64,000 nucleotides of DNA from NCBI GenBank assembly GCA_028281325.1, contig JANQKC010000006.1:92773-156772 (forward strand), read 5' to 3'. Under the pieces are notes generated by a model. That model saw nothing but the letters and a program-made list of their open reading frames with translations. It was not told where the DNA came from and did not search any database. Numbering within the stretch: position 1 is the first letter of the stretch; every line of letters begins with the position of its first letter. Of the stretch, positions 17,807-27,217 are shown piece by piece. Source of the DNA: Alphaproteobacteria bacterium. GTDB lineage: Bacteria; Pseudomonadota; Alphaproteobacteria; UBA8366. A program made the translations under genes and the position numbers.

Positions 17807-19342
17807 TTACACAGGCGCGATCTGTTCCAGCGGCTCCTTCCGCCGAGGCGGCAAGTTTTCCCGTAAGTCGGCCACCAGATCATCCCGCAGCGGCCGCCGC
17901 GCCGGATCGTCCCAAAGGTTCCGCCACTGCAGCGGATCCTCGGCCAAATCGTATAGCTCGCCCTCGGTGCCGTCGTAGAAGTTGCTTGCCTCGTAGACGG
18001 TGCAGACGAAGCCATCCCGGTACAGGCTGCGCAGGTAAATCCCCGCGTCGCCGAAGTCGCTATCCCATTCGGTGATCACGCGTTCGCGGGTGTTGTCGGG
18101 CTCGACCGGCAGCGTCCGGCCCTGCATCGCACCGGGCGTTCCCACGCCGGCGATTTCGCAGAAGGTCGGCGCGAGGTCCACATGCCCTACCGGGTCTTGC
18201 AGTTCGGCCGGCGCGATCCCCGCCGACGGCGCGGGCCGCCAGATCAACGGCACCCGCATCAGGGCGTCCACATGATACGGCCCCTTGAACAGCATACCGA
18301 AATCGCCCTGCATCTCGCCGTGATCCGTGGTGTACAGCACGTCGGTGTCGTCGTCCCAGCCGCGGCGCGCGATCGACGCCATCACCCGACCGCAGGCCTC
18401 GTCGATCAGCTCGTTCTCCACATGGACCATCGCGTTGACCTCGCGAATCTGGTCCTCGGTCAGGTCGCAGGGCCGGAAGCTGGGCGGAACCTCGAAATTG
18501 TACTGCCCGCGCCCCTCGTACCATTCGAGCCAGTGCCGCGGCTTCTGCGCCAGGATTTCCGCCGTTTTCTCGCGCGAACCGGGGTAACCGGCCGGCAAGT
18601 CTAGGTCGCGCCAGTTCACGCGGGACAATTCCGACTGCGGCGGGTCCCAGGGATGATGCGGATCGGGGAAGCTCAGCCACAGGAACCAGTCCTCCTCCGC
18701 ATCCAGCGAGTCGAGCCAGGCGATCGCGCGGTCGGCCACCCAATCGGTGTGATACTGCTCGCGCGGGATCGGGTTGAACCAGACCTGCGGCGCGCCGCAG
18801 TCGCCGCCCCCTCGGCCGCTGACCTGCTTGTCGGCGGTCACGTATTCGAAGAAGCCGTCGACCGCCTCGGGGTAGTTCTCCTTCAGCCACTTCGGATAGT
18901 GGTACAGGCTGCGCCCTTCGCGCCCGGTATGCGCGGCGAGTTCCATGCGCTCGAACCCGCGGTGCGGCCCGGTCGTGTCCCGCGTCGCGGCCCAATTCTC
19001 GAAGAAGGACCCGTTCGGATCGGACGAGGGTTCGAAATGCGCCTTGCCGATCAACGCCGTGCGGTACCCGCCCTCCTCGCGCAACGTCGCCGCCACGTCC
19101 GGCCCGTCGAGCGGCAGCGGGATGCCGTTGGTGATGACGCCGTGCGTGCCGACATACTGCCCGGTCAACATCGTCGACCGCGCCGGCATGCAGACCGTGT
19201 TCTGGTTATGCGCCCGGTGATAGTTGATACCGGCGGCCGCCAGCCCATCGATCACCGGCGTCCGTGCAACCGTCCCGCCGTTGCAGCCGAGCGCGTCATA
19301 GCGCTGCTGATCGGTGGTGATGAACAGAATCTTGCGGCCCAT
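17807..19342 (-). CDS. Sulfatase (formylglycine-dependent)
   Basis: This 511-residue alkaline-phosphatase-superfamily hydrolase has a metal-binding ITTDQQRYDALGC start and the formylglycine motif C-M-P-A-R-S beginning at Cys51, which fits the C-x-P-x-R rule for oxidation by the anaerobic or FGE maturation system. No signal peptide is visible, so a cytoplasmic location is likely. The ATG at 19342 is preceded by GGGGAGG with 6-bp spacing, which excludes the longer frame. Substrate is unknown: choline sulfate, aryl sulfates and phosphonate monoesters are all possible within the family. No maturase is nearby. Confidence 0.88.
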   Translation of the reverse strand: MGRKILFITTDQQRYDALGCNGGTVARTPVIDGLAAAGINYHRAHNQNTVCMPARSTMLTGQYVGTHGVITNGIPLPLDGPDVAATLREEGGYRTALIGKAHFEPSSDPNGSFFENWAATRDTTGPHRGFERMELAAHTGREGRSLYHYPKWLKENYPEAVDGFFEYVTADKQVSGRGGGDCGAPQVWFNPIPREQYHTDWVADRAIAWLDSLDAEEDWFLWLSFPDPHHPWDPPQSELSRVNWRDLDLPAGYPGSREKTAEILAQKPRHWLEWYEGRGQYNFEVPPSFRPCDLTEDQIREVNAMVHVENELIDEACGRVMASIARRGWDDDTDVLYTTDHGEMQGDFGMLFKGPYHVDALMRVPLIWRPAPSAGIAPAELQDPVGHVDLAPTFCEIAGVGTPGAMQGRTLPVEPDNTRERVITEWDSDFGDAGIYLRSLYRDGFVCTVYEASNFYDGTEGELYDLAEDPLQWRNLWDDPARRPLRDDLVADLRENLPPRRKEPLEQIAPV

Positions 19343-19524
19343 GCCACGCCTCCCCGAATTTTTATTGTGTGAGGAGTATAGCCGCCGAGCCGAATCCGGC
19401 AACGCGGCGGCCGTTGAGAAAACAGGAATTTGCTTGATTGCAGATCACCCCAACGGGAAAACAACTTAGCGTTATTTTTGCGTCAGCGGACCACCATATT
19501 TCTGCTTCCACCCTCCCGGCCCCA

Positions 19525-20325
19525 ATGCACCCACCAACCGACACGCGCGTCACGCCAACGCCGAAGCGGCCATCGACCAAGGCACCCGCGTTTACGAAAG
19601 GAACGACCCTCATCCGAGGATCGGACGTGCTGTTGATTGGCACACTCAGCGTGTGCTGTGTGGCCGCGATAGGATTCGGTCTCCTTTTCGTGTTTTTGTC
19701 CCTGCACTATCTGGGAATGTACGACTCAATCGATACGGCGTTCGACGGTGATTGGGTCGAATACGTTTTCATGATCGGCTTGTACGGCAGCATGCTGATA
19801 GCCGTGCATGGCATGATCGTGATGCGTCGATCGATCGATTGGCGCGGTCTCGGTCTCCGCGCATTCAATTTTCGTCAGATCAGACACATCCTGATCTTGG
19901 TCGGGCTTTACTGGATCGTAATGATCGGCAGCAGCCTCACCGGCGTCGTTTCGCCGCTCGAACAACTCATTGTGCCCACGCAGCTGAACGCGATCACCGT
20001 CATAACCATGTTGATCGTTTTCGGTCCTTTAACCGCCGTGGCCGAAGAGGTCTTTTTTCGCGGTTTAATTCATCGCTGGATACGGCAACGTCTTGCCGCT
20101 GGCCATGGCAGTCTCGCGAGCGCGGCCGTGTTTTCGCTTGCACATTTTTACTTCATCGATCCCGGCGGATCATCGGGTATCAACGCGACAATCTTTGCAG
20201 CGTTATTTGGGCTTCTCGCGGCACATCTCTACGAGAGGACAAGCTCCTTGTGGCCAGGCATCGCAGTTCATGGCTGCCACAATATGATCTTTGTCACCAT
20301 CAGCATCATCAAGAGTCTGGGGTGA
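19525..20325 (+). CDS. CPBP family intramembrane metalloprotease
   Basis: This is a multi-pass membrane protein with about seven hydrophobic segments and the three CPBP (Abi/CAAX-like) motifs: EEVFFRG, FSLAHFYF and a late H-G-C-H-N. These residues form a glutamate/histidine metal site for intramembrane proteolysis. The start is uncertain. ATG 19525 gives 266 residues but has no Shine-Dalgarno. TTG 19438, behind AGGA, would give 295 residues with an extra unstructured N-terminus. Codon use is less GC-rich than in the neighbours, which hints at a different history. Confidence 0.8.
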   Translation: MHPPTDTRVTPTPKRPSTKAPAFTKGTTLIRGSDVLLIGTLSVCCVAAIGFGLLFVFLSLHYLGMYDSIDTAFDGDWVEYVFMIGLYGSMLIAVHGMIVMRRSIDWRGLGLRAFNFRQIRHILILVGLYWIVMIGSSLTGVVSPLEQLIVPTQLNAITVITMLIVFGPLTAVAEEVFFRGLIHRWIRQRLAAGHGSLASAAVFSLAHFYFIDPGGSSGINATIFAALFGLLAAHLYERTSSLWPGIAVHGCHNMIFVTISIIKSLG

Positions 20326-20343
20326 GGCGCAGCGTTACCCAAC

Positions 20344-21690
20344 CTATTCCGGTAACGGCACGCCCGCGGCGGTCAGCGCCGCGCTTTGGCGCTCGGCCAA
20401 CGCCCCTTCCTCGAAATCGTCGATCAGGTCGTGGAACATGCGGTGCCAGTTGATCTCCGCCTTCAGATGCATGAAGACCGAGCCGAGGCCGATGGCCGCG
20501 CGGTCCATGAAGACGAATTCGCGCGGTGGGGTCACGCCGCCCAGCGCCCTTAGTTCCCGCTGGACCCGGCTCGCGACCTGAGCGCCGTAGAGCCCGCTTT
20601 CGGATTCCTGGATGCGCGCGACCTCGTCCTTCAGCAGCGGCGCGTAGACGAACTCCGCCCAGATATTCAGAACGTCGATCACCTCCTTGCGCAGGTCGGA
20701 GAAGCCCCAGGTCTCGTAGGCATGCACCGCCAGGTCATGGTCGCCGTCGCGCAGTGCCCGGTACAGATCGATCACGCCGCGGACAAAATGCGGCGGAAAG
20801 ACCCGGACGCAGCCGAAATCCAACAGATTGACCCCATAATCCGGGCGGATGCTGTAGTTGCCGAGATGCGGATCGCCGTGGATCACCCCGTAGTAGTAGA
20901 ACGGCACATACCAGCCGTGGAACATGCTCTTCGCGATAGCGTTGCGAACATCGGCGTCGGCTTCCTTGAAATCCATCAGCGGCCGTCCGTCGAGCCAAGT
21001 CATGGTCAGCAGCCGGTCGGTGCTCAAAGCGTCGATGCCGTCCGGCACATGCACATCCGGCTGATCCGCCAGCATCGCGGCGTAAAGCGCCATATGCCGC
21101 CGCTCCAACCCGTAATCGAGTTCCTCGCGCAGCCGGGCCGATATTTCCGCATGGATCTGCTTCGTCGTGATCGCCTTGTCGCTGCGTTCGTAAACCGAAA
21201 AGACGAGCGAGAGTTGGTTGAGATCCGCCTCCACCGCGGACCCCATATCCGGATACTGCAGCTTGCAGGCCAACGCCTGCCCTTCCAGGGATTTCGCCTT
21301 GTGCACCTGCCCCAACGACGCGGCGTGCGCCGCCACCCGGTCGAAGGACGCGAAATGCGAGCGCCAGTCCGGCCCCAGCTCCGCCGCCATGCGCCGCCGC
21401 ACGAAGGGCCAGCCCATCGCCGGGGCATGGGCCTGGAGCTGCTTCAATTCTTCGACATATTCCGCCGGCAGGGCGTCGGGGATCGTCGCCATAAGCTGCG
21501 CCACCTTCATCAGCGGCCCCTTGAGGCCTCCCAGCGCCGCCGTCAGATCCTGCGCGTGCTGGCCCTTGTCCAGTTCGAACCCCAGATAGCGCGAACCCGC
21601 AAGCCGCGCCGCCAGACCGCCCACCGCCGTGCCGACGCGCGCGTATCGCCGCACCCGCCCCGAAACCGAATTGTCGTCGTTTTCCGCCAT
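20344..21690 (-). CDS. ABC1/AarF (UbiB-like) atypical kinase
   Basis: This 448-residue ABC1-family protein has the family-specific KGPLMKVAQLMATIPDALP segment (a K-x-A-Q variant of the KxGQ motif), the alanine-rich loop AAHAASLGQVH, then ELDYGLERRHM, the catalytic HGDPHLGN and the metal-binding DFG. Members support ubiquinone synthesis or lipid metabolism as ATPase/kinase-like proteins. No C-terminal membrane helices of classical UbiB are evident. It is convergent with the CPBP gene. Confidence 0.85.
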   Translation of the reverse strand: MAENDDNSVSGRVRRYARVGTAVGGLAARLAGSRYLGFELDKGQHAQDLTAALGGLKGPLMKVAQLMATIPDALPAEYVEELKQLQAHAPAMGWPFVRRRMAAELGPDWRSHFASFDRVAAHAASLGQVHKAKSLEGQALACKLQYPDMGSAVEADLNQLSLVFSVYERSDKAITTKQIHAEISARLREELDYGLERRHMALYAAMLADQPDVHVPDGIDALSTDRLLTMTWLDGRPLMDFKEADADVRNAIAKSMFHGWYVPFYYYGVIHGDPHLGNYSIRPDYGVNLLDFGCVRVFPPHFVRGVIDLYRALRDGDHDLAVHAYETWGFSDLRKEVIDVLNIWAEFVYAPLLKDEVARIQESESGLYGAQVASRVQRELRALGGVTPPREFVFMDRAAIGLGSVFMHLKAEINWHRMFHDLIDDFEEGALAERQSAALTAAGVPLPE

Positions 21691-21750
21691 GGAAGGATAG
21701 ATAGTCCTCGGGGGGCCTATTTGCTACTCTCCGCCGGCAAAGGGGGTTTG

Positions 21751-22581
21751 ATGGCGATAACGCTCAACCCGGGTGGCGACGCCCGGATCAAGTTGCTGTA
21801 CGACCGCGATGCGGGGTATGCACGGCTCCACACCGTGTGCCAGCAAAACTTTCAGCGCCCGGCAACCGGCGGCACAAGCTACCTGTCCCGCGACGGGATG
21901 GAGAAGATATCGGTTCTCCCCCCGGAAGACTGCGCCGTGCTGCGCCAAATGATCGACCTCAGATCGCCCTTCTTGTCCAACAGGCTCTATCTGCGCGCGC
22001 TGCTGGAAAAAGTCTTTACCAATACCGTCGACAACAGGATTACCGATTATTTCGGCAGCGAGTATCTGCCGCTGTGGTGCCGAACCTACCGGAACGACCC
22101 GGGCGGCGAACAAGGCGTGTCCTTTCGGTGGCATTGCGACGGCGGCCCCAGCAAACACCTCAAGCTGCTGCTCTACCTGAACGGCAGCGACGAGCACGGC
22201 GGCAACACCCAGTTTCTGAACCGGGACACGACCGACGCCTTCAAGGGCATCGGCTATGTTTTTTGCGACATACGGGAGCGTATCGGCGACCTGTCGGCGC
22301 TGAGCCGCGAGCACGACATCCCCTATCAGCCCCTGCGCGCGCGGCTTGCCGAAGGCGACGCGATCTTGTTCGAACCGGCCAACATTCTGCATAAGGGTGT
22401 GTGGCCGACAAAAGGGCCGCGCTACCTGATTCAGATTTGCATCGTCCCAAGCCCGGTCCCCTGGCGCGACGCCTGCAGCCGATTTGCCATCCCACGCGAC
22501 AACAACGATTGGCCTTGCGTGGACCGAAACTGGCCGGCGAAGACTGCCGCGGACGCACAGCCTCTAACGTCGGAAGGATAA
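21751..22581 (+). CDS. 2-oxoglutarate/Fe(II) dioxygenase-like protein
   Basis: This 276-residue protein contains the double-stranded beta-helix signature: a WHCDGG facial triad start (His128, Asp130), a distal His214 in ILHKGVWP and a 2-oxoglutarate-binding-type Arg224 in GPRYLIQI. The ATG follows AAAGGGGG with 4-bp spacing. The substrate is unknown. A SAM-dependent methyltransferase begins 5 bp after its stop, so the two may act on the same small molecule or protein. Confidence 0.75.
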   Translation: MAITLNPGGDARIKLLYDRDAGYARLHTVCQQNFQRPATGGTSYLSRDGMEKISVLPPEDCAVLRQMIDLRSPFLSNRLYLRALLEKVFTNTVDNRITDYFGSEYLPLWCRTYRNDPGGEQGVSFRWHCDGGPSKHLKLLLYLNGSDEHGGNTQFLNRDTTDAFKGIGYVFCDIRERIGDLSALSREHDIPYQPLRARLAEGDAILFEPANILHKGVWPTKGPRYLIQICIVPSPVPWRDACSRFAIPRDNNDWPCVDRNWPAKTAADAQPLTSEG

Positions 22582-22586
22582 CCACG

Positions 22587-23411
22587 ATGACCGACAAACC
22601 CGCCGGCGGAAAGGTGCCCCGGAAGCTTAATCTCACGCAGGAGGAGTCGAAACAAATCATCGCTCATATCCAATCGAATTCCGCCGACTTGCTTCAGATT
22701 CCGACGGTGCGGGCGCTGTTGGCGAAGTCGCGCTTCGAAAGGGTGGAGGCTGAGGCGCTCGAAACGCTAGCCGACACCGGCGACGCGGTTCGATCGCATG
22801 CACTTACGCACAACCTGAATAGCTTACGTCGCATGGAAGCCATCGAACGTCCTTCCATTCTTGTTTATCCGTTACGCGGCATCGAATATGTCGTCCGCAA
22901 CGCCCAGACCTTGAAGGTCTTAACCGTCGGACCGCGCACGGAATCGGAAATCTTCTCGCTGATTGCAGCCGGATTCGCCGCCGAAAACATCACAGGGCTC
23001 GACCTGATCTCCTATTCCGATTTTGTGCAAGTCGGCGATATGCACGCCATGCCGTTCGACGACGACAGCTTCGATATTGTCATCGTCGGATGGGTGCTAG
23101 CCTACAGTTCCGACAATCAGACCGCCGCCGACGAAGCGGTCCGCGTCGCGAAACCGGGCGGCATCATCGCCGTCGGCTGCGTCGCGGAGATAGAAGGGCA
23201 TCCCGGCGAAGAACAAGCGGCAAACGCCATCGGCGGCATTTCCGTGGCCGCACCGGATGGCAATACGGCCGTCTCGCGGTTTTTCAGTTCGGATCAATTG
23301 ATGCGGTTGTTCGAGGGCAAGATCGATACAGTGTACTTTCGCCAAGATCCGCACCCGGCAATGGCGCAGGAGCGCACCAACGTGACGCTGGTCTTCCGGC
23401 TCAAGCGCTAG
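22587..23411 (+). CDS. SAM-dependent methyltransferase-like protein
   Basis: This 274-residue protein has a class I methyltransferase core. LKVLTVGPRTESEIFSLIAAG replaces the glycine-rich loop, followed by GLDLISYSDFVQVGDMHAMPF and DDSFDIVIVGWVLAYS. The canonical GxGxG is absent, so SAM binding may be altered. GGAAGG with 9-bp spacing precedes the ATG. It is coupled to the upstream 2OG oxygenase by a 5-bp gap. Confidence 0.7.
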   Translation: MTDKPAGGKVPRKLNLTQEESKQIIAHIQSNSADLLQIPTVRALLAKSRFERVEAEALETLADTGDAVRSHALTHNLNSLRRMEAIERPSILVYPLRGIEYVVRNAQTLKVLTVGPRTESEIFSLIAAGFAAENITGLDLISYSDFVQVGDMHAMPFDDDSFDIVIVGWVLAYSSDNQTAADEAVRVAKPGGIIAVGCVAEIEGHPGEEQAANAIGGISVAAPDGNTAVSRFFSSDQLMRLFEGKIDTVYFRQDPHPAMAQERTNVTLVFRLKR

Positions 23412-23429
23412 AGCGCATCAAGACCCCGC

Positions 23430-24686
23430 TTAAAACAACGGCCGCACCGGCGCATAGGGCGCCATGTCCAATCCCGGATCGCGGCCCGCGACCAGATCGG
23501 CAATGATACGGCCGGTGGGCGGCGCCATCGTCATGCCCAGATGGCTGTGCCCGAAGGCGAAATAGACCGACTCATGCTTCGGCGACTTCCCGATCACCGG
23601 CACGTTGTCCGGCGTCGACGGCCGGGGGCCCATCCAGATGCTCTTTTCCTCGATCGACAGGCCCGGCAGCGCCGCTTGCGCCAAGGGCAGCAAGGACCGA
23701 ATGCGCCGGTAGTCCGGCGGCGCATCGACACTCGCCAACTCGACGAGGGCGGTCATGCGAATGCCGCTCTCATGCTGCGACAAGGAGAATTTGCGTTCCG
23801 CCAGTTGAACGTAATTGCCGACCGATTTTTCCGGTGTCGGCAGCATCACGTGATAGCCCCGCTCGGCATCCAGCACGACCTTCGCGCCGAGCTGACGCGC
23901 CAGCTTGCCCGACCGCGCGCCCGCCGCCACCACCACCAGGTCCGCCTCGTGCCGGCCGGCGTCGGTAACGACCACGGGCTTGCCGTCGGCGTTCACGTCG
24001 ACGCGGTCGGCCCGTTCCTGCAAGAGCGTACCGCCACGATCGACAACCGACTTGGCCACGGTCTCGACCAACCGGCCCGGGTTCTTGATATGACGCGAGT
24101 CCGGCATCATCACGCCATGACGGAACAAGGGTGCCAAATTCGGTTCCGCATCCCGAATGTCGTCGGGCGTGAGAACCTGATAGCGGCAACCGCAACGGTC
24201 CATCATTTCCCGCTCGAAGGCGTTCCCCTCGAAGGCTGCATCGGTCTCGAAGACCTTGAGCGTACCGGCGGACCGGATCAGTTCGCCGCAACCCGTCTCC
24301 TGAATCAGCGCGTCATACGCACTCAGGACGTGACGGAAAATCTCCATCGTGGCGAGGCAGTTGCGCTCGACCCGGTCACGCTTCGAGTTGGCAAGGAAGC
24401 CGACCAGCCATGGCAGCAGCCGCGGCACATACCGCCAGCGCAACACCAGCGGACTGGTCGGGTCCACCAGCATCTTGGGAATGCGCTTCACGAGGCCCGG
24501 TTGCGCCGACGGCATCACGCCGCTCTGGCTGATCAACCCGGCATTGCCGAAGGACGCGCCGGTGCCGGGCGCATTCGGATCGACGATCGTCACGGCGTGC
24601 CCGTCGCGCTGCAGGAAATGCGCACAACTCGCGCCGACCATGCCAGCGCCGATGACGAATACTCGCTTTGCCGCTTGTTCGTTCAT
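23430..24686 (-). CDS. D-amino-acid dehydrogenase-like FAD oxidase (DadA family)
   Basis: This 418-residue FAD-dependent oxidoreductase of the DAO fold has the N-terminal dinucleotide motif VIGAGMVGASCAHFL, the PNAPGTGASFGNAG loop and a C-terminal FAD-contacting FGHSHLGMTMAPPTGR. The family strips electrons from D-amino acids into the quinone pool. It overlaps by 4 bp (ATGA) with a paralogue of identical length (418 residues). Substrate is not deducible. Confidence 0.85.
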   Translation of the reverse strand: MNEQAAKRVFVIGAGMVGASCAHFLQRDGHAVTIVDPNAPGTGASFGNAGLISQSGVMPSAQPGLVKRIPKMLVDPTSPLVLRWRYVPRLLPWLVGFLANSKRDRVERNCLATMEIFRHVLSAYDALIQETGCGELIRSAGTLKVFETDAAFEGNAFEREMMDRCGCRYQVLTPDDIRDAEPNLAPLFRHGVMMPDSRHIKNPGRLVETVAKSVVDRGGTLLQERADRVDVNADGKPVVVTDAGRHEADLVVVAAGARSGKLARQLGAKVVLDAERGYHVMLPTPEKSVGNYVQLAERKFSLSQHESGIRMTALVELASVDAPPDYRRIRSLLPLAQAALPGLSIEEKSIWMGPRPSTPDNVPVIGKSPKHESVYFAFGHSHLGMTMAPPTGRIIADLVAGRDPGLDMAPYAPVRPLF

Positions 24687-25939
24687 CGCGTCACCGCATA
24701 ACGGGATAGGTCGATACCCGGATCGCGGCCCGCCACGAGGTCCGCAATGACACGGCCGCTGATCGGCCCCAAGGTCATGCCGATATGGCCGCCCCCGAAG
24801 GCACAGTACACATTGTCCGTACCGGGCGCCGGGCCGAGGATAGGCACCGAGGTGGGCGTCGACGGCCGGAAGCCGAGCCAGGCGCTTTGTTCCGTTTCGT
24901 CCAGATTTCGAACGGCGCGGGCCGCACGGCTCACCATCCGGCGCGCCCGGGTATAGTCCGGCGGCGTCTCGGTCCCCGCCAACTCGACGCCCGTCGTCAG
25001 CCGCATCCCATGCGCCATCGGTGACAGGAACATCGTGTCCTGGGCGATCAGGACCGGCCGGTTCAGCCCCGGGTCGGGCTGCGGCAGCATGATGTGATAG
25101 CCCCGCTCTGCATCCAGCAAGACGCTGTGCCCGATCTGCTTCAGGAAGGTGTTCGACCAGGCCCCGGCGCTGATGACCAGGATATCAAAATCGTGCGCGG
25201 TGTCGTCGCAGACCAGCCGGCGTGGCACGCCGTCGACGCGCTCGATCCGATCGACCGGCTGCTTCAGGATCGTCCCGCCCTGGGCGACGAAGGCCTGATG
25301 CAACGCCGTGACCAGATCGCCCGGATGCGAAATCGCGCCGTTGCCGGGAATGAAATAGCCATGCTTGAAGATCGGCTGCAGGCCGGGTTCCATCTGACGA
25401 ATCTCGTCCTCCGACAGGATATCGAATGTCCGCCCGCAGGTGCGCATCAGGTCGATCGTCCACTGCGCGTTTTGCCACGCCGCATCCGACTCCCACACAG
25501 CCATCGACCCGATCTCGCGCACGAAACCGTTGGTGCCGGTATCGGACAACATCACGCGATATGTGTCATAGGCGTGATCCAGAAGCACCGCCTTCGCCTT
25601 GGCGTTCGCCTCGATGCGCGCCGGCATGCCGTTGCGGAGCAAGCTCAACAGCCAGGGCGTAATGCGCGGAAGATAGCGCCACCGCACCGACAACGGGCCG
25701 TATGGGTCCAACAGCATCTTCGGGACCCGCATGAGGATATCCGGCGTCGCCGTCGGCACCACGCTGCCCGTGCTGATGACGCCGGAATTGCCCGACGACG
25801 TTCCCGTGCCCGGATCGCCGGGATCGAAAACGGTGACGTCGTGACCGTCCTTGCGCAAAAAATGAGCGGTGCTGATACCCGTGATGCCGCCGCCGATCAC
25901 ACCGATGCGGCGCGGTGATACGTCTTCCGATGTCGACAT
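24683..25939 (-). CDS. D-amino-acid dehydrogenase-like FAD oxidase, tandem copy
   Basis: This 418-residue paralogue of the adjacent gene has the same domain plan: VIGGGITGISTAHFLRKDGH, DPGDPGTGTSSGNSG and GGGHIGMTLGPISGR near the C-terminus. The start at 25939 (MSTSED) places the Rossmann motif about 10 residues in. Longer in-frame starts lack family support. The pair is translationally coupled and followed upstream by an alpha/beta hydrolase gene on the same strand. Confidence 0.85.
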   Translation of the reverse strand: MSTSEDVSPRRIGVIGGGITGISTAHFLRKDGHDVTVFDPGDPGTGTSSGNSGVISTGSVVPTATPDILMRVPKMLLDPYGPLSVRWRYLPRITPWLLSLLRNGMPARIEANAKAKAVLLDHAYDTYRVMLSDTGTNGFVREIGSMAVWESDAAWQNAQWTIDLMRTCGRTFDILSEDEIRQMEPGLQPIFKHGYFIPGNGAISHPGDLVTALHQAFVAQGGTILKQPVDRIERVDGVPRRLVCDDTAHDFDILVISAGAWSNTFLKQIGHSVLLDAERGYHIMLPQPDPGLNRPVLIAQDTMFLSPMAHGMRLTTGVELAGTETPPDYTRARRMVSRAARAVRNLDETEQSAWLGFRPSTPTSVPILGPAPGTDNVYCAFGGGHIGMTLGPISGRVIADLVAGRDPGIDLSRYAVTR

Positions 25940-25965
25940 TGTTCGGCCGATCCTCCCGGCCGATA

Positions 25966-26775
25966 CTAAAGCCCGTTTCGGTGCAACCAGTCCAGAACCG
26001 ATTCCGCGGCGTGCTCCCACTCGGCGTCGAGCATCATCAAATGCCCTATGCCCTCCAAAATGTGCGGCGTCGCTCCCATGCGGCGGGCCGTTGCGCGTAC
26101 GAAGGCGGACGGGATCAGTTCATCGTCCGCCGCGCCCAGAACGTGGATCGGCGCCGACAACGGCATGTCGAACGCCGGCAAGTCGCCCCCATACATATCC
26201 ATCATCGCCCGCGTCGATTCCGGCCCCATCTTCGCGAGGAACCCGAGGGCGGTCTGGCGCTGCATATGGGACGAGAACAAAGCGTCCTGCATGATCGAGG
26301 GCGATCCCCAATTGCCGCCCATCGCCTGCACCGATCCGATGTTGAACGCCGCCGCCGGATTCCAGATTGCCAGCGACAAGCCCGGCCCGGCCAAGCCGTT
26401 CGGCGGCACGGACGCCATCAAGGCAACGCCTGGGAGCGCCGAGTCGGCGAGACAATGCTGCGCCACGAACCCACCCATCGAATGCCCGATCAAAACCGGC
26501 GGGCGTTGCATCGTTTCAATGATCGACAAGACATCATCCGCATAGTCCTGAATGGACCAGCTTTGGATCGTATCCTGCCCGTAGCTGCCGCCATGCCCGC
26601 GCAAGCTGACCGCATGCGCCACATAGCCGCGCTCCGCGAACCACGGCAGGAAATGCGCATCCCAACACCACGCGCCGGCAAAAGCGCCATGCACGAAGAG
26701 CAGCGGCGTGGACGTCGCGCGTCCGACCGGCCAACGTGTCAGAAGCTCCAATCCGGCTTCGAAAGTGCGCGTCAT
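25966..26775 (-). CDS. Alpha/beta hydrolase
   Basis: This 269-residue hydrolase has an oxyanion HGAFAGAWCW loop, the nucleophile elbow GHSMGG, a probable acid in the ADDE segment and the terminal histidine in GIGHLMML, so the catalytic triad is complete. No signal peptide is visible. It lies 26 bp upstream of the twin FAD oxidases on the same strand and may be part of their transcript. The reaction is unknown. Confidence 0.85.
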   Translation of the reverse strand: MTRTFEAGLELLTRWPVGRATSTPLLFVHGAFAGAWCWDAHFLPWFAERGYVAHAVSLRGHGGSYGQDTIQSWSIQDYADDVLSIIETMQRPPVLIGHSMGGFVAQHCLADSALPGVALMASVPPNGLAGPGLSLAIWNPAAAFNIGSVQAMGGNWGSPSIMQDALFSSHMQRQTALGFLAKMGPESTRAMMDMYGGDLPAFDMPLSAPIHVLGAADDELIPSAFVRATARRMGATPHILEGIGHLMMLDAEWEHAAESVLDWLHRNGL

Positions 26776-27217
26776 GCGGCAATCCAGATGGCGCACGACG
26801 CGACAACGCGGGAACACAGGCGCAAGATAGTGAAAAAGTCCATTCGAACCTTATATGGTCATCAAAGCCCCGGCGGGGGCGAGAGGGTCATATCGCAAAA
26901 CTGCGCCTGTCGCCACTGCAGGAATCGCCACTGCATCAAACGATGGAACATCAAGGAAATTTCTTGGAATTTACTGGCTGATGAATATTCGATCCCCAAA
27001 CTTAAATAATAAACAAATATAAAAATCAATCTATTCTCAATGAAAGAAATTTAATTCAACACAATGCCACACACTTCTTTTTTTGATTTAATCGCACTAC
27101 AATATCTCCACGTCCGCATAGCGTCTTGGTCGCGATGCGACTTCACCGTGGTAAGGGAACAACGACCGAACGGCCCGTGACAAAACCAAATGGGCCCAAT
27201 GGGGGATACTGCAAAAG
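26776..27217. other. Intergenic region with AT-rich core
   Basis: This is the longest gap between genes seen here (442 bp). No credible coding frame or RNA fold was recognised. From about 26975 to 27110 the base composition shifts sharply to A+T, unlike the surrounding GC-rich DNA. Within it, TTCTTT (27075-27080) and TACAAT (27098-27103) are separated by 17 bp and could drive the acyl-CoA synthetase at 27218. The -35 match is weak. The region also holds the start of the divergent hydrolase gene's leader. Confidence 0.5.
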
